A stretch of DNA of 32,453 nucleotides from Alloalcanivorax venustensis ISO4 (lineage in GTDB: Bacteria > Pseudomonadota > Gammaproteobacteria > Pseudomonadales > Alcanivoracaceae). The position numbers and the translations under genes are program-made. The DNA is taken from assembly GCF_015356855.1 (NCBI RefSeq), contig NZ_ARXR01000032.1:1-32453 (forward strand), given 5' to 3'. The notes under the pieces were generated by a model. It was given only the letters and a program-made list of their open reading frames with translations, had not been told where the DNA came from and did not search any database. This document shows, in pieces, positions 31,009 to 32,453 of this stretch. Numbering within the stretch: the stretch's first letter is position 1; the number at the start of each line of letters is the position of its first letter.

Positions 31009-31970
31009 CCAGCCAGACGGAACAGGCCGGCGCCCTGGCGCGCCGCATCGAAGAGCAGCTCAACCAGGTGCTGGTGGGCCAGCCGGCGATCACCCGGCAG
31101 GTGCTGATCGCCCTGATCACCGGCGGCCATGTGCTGATCGAAGGCGTGCCCGGGCTCGGCAAGACGCTGCTGGCGCGCAGCCTGGCGCGGGTGCTGGAGC
31201 TGGACTTTCAGCGCATCCAGTTCACCCCCGACCTGATGCCCTCGGACGTCACCGGCCACGCCCTGTTCGACAGCCAGAGCGGCGACTTCCGGGTGCGCAA
31301 GGGGCCGGCCTTCACCAACCTGCTGCTCGCCGACGAGATTAACCGGGCGCCGGCCAAGACCCAGGCGGCGCTGCTGGAAGTGATGCAGGAACGTCAGATC
31401 ACCATCGAGGGCGAGAGCTTCCCGCTGGCGCCGCCGTTCGTGGTGCTGGCCACCCAGAACCCGCTCGACCAGGAAGGCACCTACCCGCTGCCGGAGGCGG
31501 AGCTGGACCGCTTCCTGTTCAAGATCCTGATCGACTACCCGGACCAGGCGCACGAATCACGCATGGTGGAGATGGTGCTCGACGGGCGGCTGCCGGACAG
31601 CCTGGACGCGGCGCAGCTGACGCCGGTCACCGACGCCGCCGGCATCCTGGAACTGACCCGCAGCGCCGAACAGGTGCTGATCGACCCGGCCCTGATCGAC
31701 TACCTGCTGCGCCTGGTGCGCGCCACCCGCGAGCATCCCAGCCTGATCCAGGGCGGCAGCCCGCGCGCCAGCATCGCCCTGGCCCGCACCGCCAAAACCC
31801 AGGCGCTGCTCAGCGGCCGCGACTTCGTGGTGCCCGACGACGTCAAGGCGGTGGCGGCGCCGGTGCTGCGCCACCGCCTGCGCCTGGGCGTGGACGCGGA
31901 GCTGGAAGGCCAGACCGTGGAATCGGTGCTCGCGCAACTGCTGGAGCAGGTGGAGGCGCCCCGGCAATGA
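31005..31970 (+). CDS. MoxR-family AAA+ ATPase
   Basis: The 321-residue ATPase has Walker A GVPGLGKT (47-54), Walker B LLLADEINR (106-114) followed by the MoxR-specific stretch APAKTQAALLEVMQERQ, sensor 1 VLATQNP and a lid domain with GGSPRASIALARTAK (about 247-261). MoxR ATPases act as chaperones for maturation of specific protein complexes, often together with von Willebrand factor A or DUF58 partners. AGGAG precedes the ATG, which overlaps the previous stop by four bases. The expected DUF58 partner starts 298 bases on, after a large repeat element. Confidence 0.93.
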   Translation: MTSQTEQAGALARRIEEQLNQVLVGQPAITRQVLIALITGGHVLIEGVPGLGKTLLARSLARVLELDFQRIQFTPDLMPSDVTGHALFDSQSGDFRVRKGPAFTNLLLADEINRAPAKTQAALLEVMQERQITIEGESFPLAPPFVVLATQNPLDQEGTYPLPEAELDRFLFKILIDYPDQAHESRMVEMVLDGRLPDSLDAAQLTPVTDAAGILELTRSAEQVLIDPALIDYLLRLVRATREHPSLIQGGSPRASIALARTAKTQALLSGRDFVVPDDVKAVAAPVLRHRLRLGVDAELEGQTVESVLAQLLEQVEAPRQ

Positions 31971-31983
31971 TCGCCTTCCGGTC

Positions 31984-32240
31984 GATACAGGATGCAGGAT
32001 TCAGGATGCAGCCAGGAGGCGTGAGCGGCTGGACCTCTTGTAGGCGCTTGCCCTGTGGGAGCTTGCCTGCAAGCGAAAGGCCGGCAAAGCCGGCCGGCAG
32101 GATTCCAGAGAGCCAGGACAGCGGATTGCCGACAGGGTCTCTGGGATCCTGCCGGGAGCTTCGCTCCCTTTCGCGGGCATGGCCCGCTCCCACAAAAAAC
32201 CAGGCCTCGCCCCTGTATCCTGAATCCTGCATCCTGCATC
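31984..32240. repeat. Heptamer-array inverted element HA3 with a nested REP composite
   Basis: Four GATNCAG units (31984-32011; fourth base A, G, T, G) face four CTGNATC units (32213-32240). The arms pair over 28 positions with two mismatches, both at the variable base. The 201-base core carries a complete REP-like composite (32054-32195). The element fills most of the moxR-DUF58 spacer; without it the spacer would be 41 bases. Confidence 0.88.
32054..32195. repeat. Complete REP-like composite nested in HA3
   Basis: A module TGTGGGAGCTTGC-CTGCAAGCGAAAGG, B module CCGGC-AAA-GCCGGCCGGCAGG, spacer, B' (TCTCTGGGATCCTGCCGGG with GAGC-TTCG-CTCC) and A' (TTTCGCGGGC-ATG-GCCCGCTCCCACA). Its B'-A' half is nearly identical to the half element at 230-298. 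Confidence 0.85.
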
Positions 32241-32268
32241 GCGGTCGCCAGACCGCCGTGGAGGCCGC

Positions 32269-32453
32269 ATGCGGATAAGGCCCGGACAGCGCCTGATCCA
32301 GGTCTTGCTGGTGTGGGCGGCGCTGGCCGTCTTGCCGCTGGCGGCGCGCGTCGGGCTGCCGGATCTGGCGGCGCCGGCGCTACTGGCGTGGGCCGCGTTA
32401 GGCCTGGTCGGCGCCGCCTGGGCGCTGGACGATCTGCGCCGGCTGCGCGCGCG
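32269..32453 (+). CDS. Probable DUF58 protein, N-terminal part (runs off the window)
   Basis: Only 61 codons are present. GGAGG lies five bases before the ATG. The residues are a short basic start (MRIRPGQRL) followed by two hydrophobic spans and a basic stretch, DDLRRLRAR, the usual N-terminal plan of DUF58 proteins that accompany MoxR ATPases. The DUF58/von Willebrand-like domain itself would lie beyond the edge, so the call rests mainly on position after moxR. Confidence 0.6.
   Translation, partial: MRIRPGQRLIQVLLVWAALAVLPLAARVGLPDLAAPALLAWAALGLVGAAWALDDLRRLRA

Noticed and set aside
31984-32240. Heptamer arrays as a CRISPR array
   Set aside because: The units are only 7 bases, are tandem without spacers and are inverted across the core; there are no cas genes.

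Overview
The window is high-GC bacterial chromosome, dense with genes that are mostly packed in short operons. FadE of the long gammaproteobacterial type, minCDE, a class I Fe-S fumarase, the arsC-like/wrbA/DUF2069 trio and Pseudomonas-like REP repeats together suggest a marine or hydrocarbon-associated gammaproteobacterium near Alcanivorax/Pseudomonadales. This placement is an inference from gene content; no ribosomal or phylogenetic marker was available.

Layout. (1) 1-382: non-coding, built of nested inverted repeats. (2) 383-6128: housekeeping genes: cnoX (minus), fadE (plus, with a clear terminator), then minC-minD-minE. (3) 6284-12254 (minus): a five-gene importer of the branched-chain amino acid (HAAT) type, ending in a 3-hydroxybutyrate-dehydrogenase-like SDR two bases after the last permease. 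(4) 12573-19885 (plus, divergent from 3): a TetR regulator, a crotonase, a very large exported NHL-repeat protein, an acyl-CoA synthetase, two adjacent MaoC/hotdog proteins and an HSL-type esterase. The spacer between 3 and 4 holds two near-identical 14-base palindromes, one inside each predicted promoter, so the TetR protein probably controls both arms of one uptake-and-catabolism island. (5) 19914-25144 (minus): an unknown coiled-coil lipoprotein, fumarase, an epoxide-hydrolase-like protein, acylphosphatase and a long YihY/BrkB membrane protein. (6) 25235-26568 (plus): arsC-like, wrbA, DUF2069. (7) 26558 to the end (plus): an overlapping RDD, SpoIIM/DUF95, DUF4129, DUF4350 and MoxR ATPase cluster, with the first 61 codons of a probable DUF58 gene at the edge. 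This cluster is conserved in bacteria but its function is poorly known.

The most unusual non-coding signal is a repeat family with three members (1307-1460, 10935-11011, 31984-32240). Each has four tandem copies of a 7-base unit GATNCAG, a variable core, then four copies of the reverse complement. One member lies just after the binding-protein gene inside the transport operon, and one carries a complete REP-like composite in its core and separates moxR from the probable DUF58 gene. A second family, of Pseudomonas-REP type, occurs as complete A-B-B'-A' composites and as halves or fragments at six places.

No tRNA, rRNA, CRISPR array, transposase or prophage gene was recognised.
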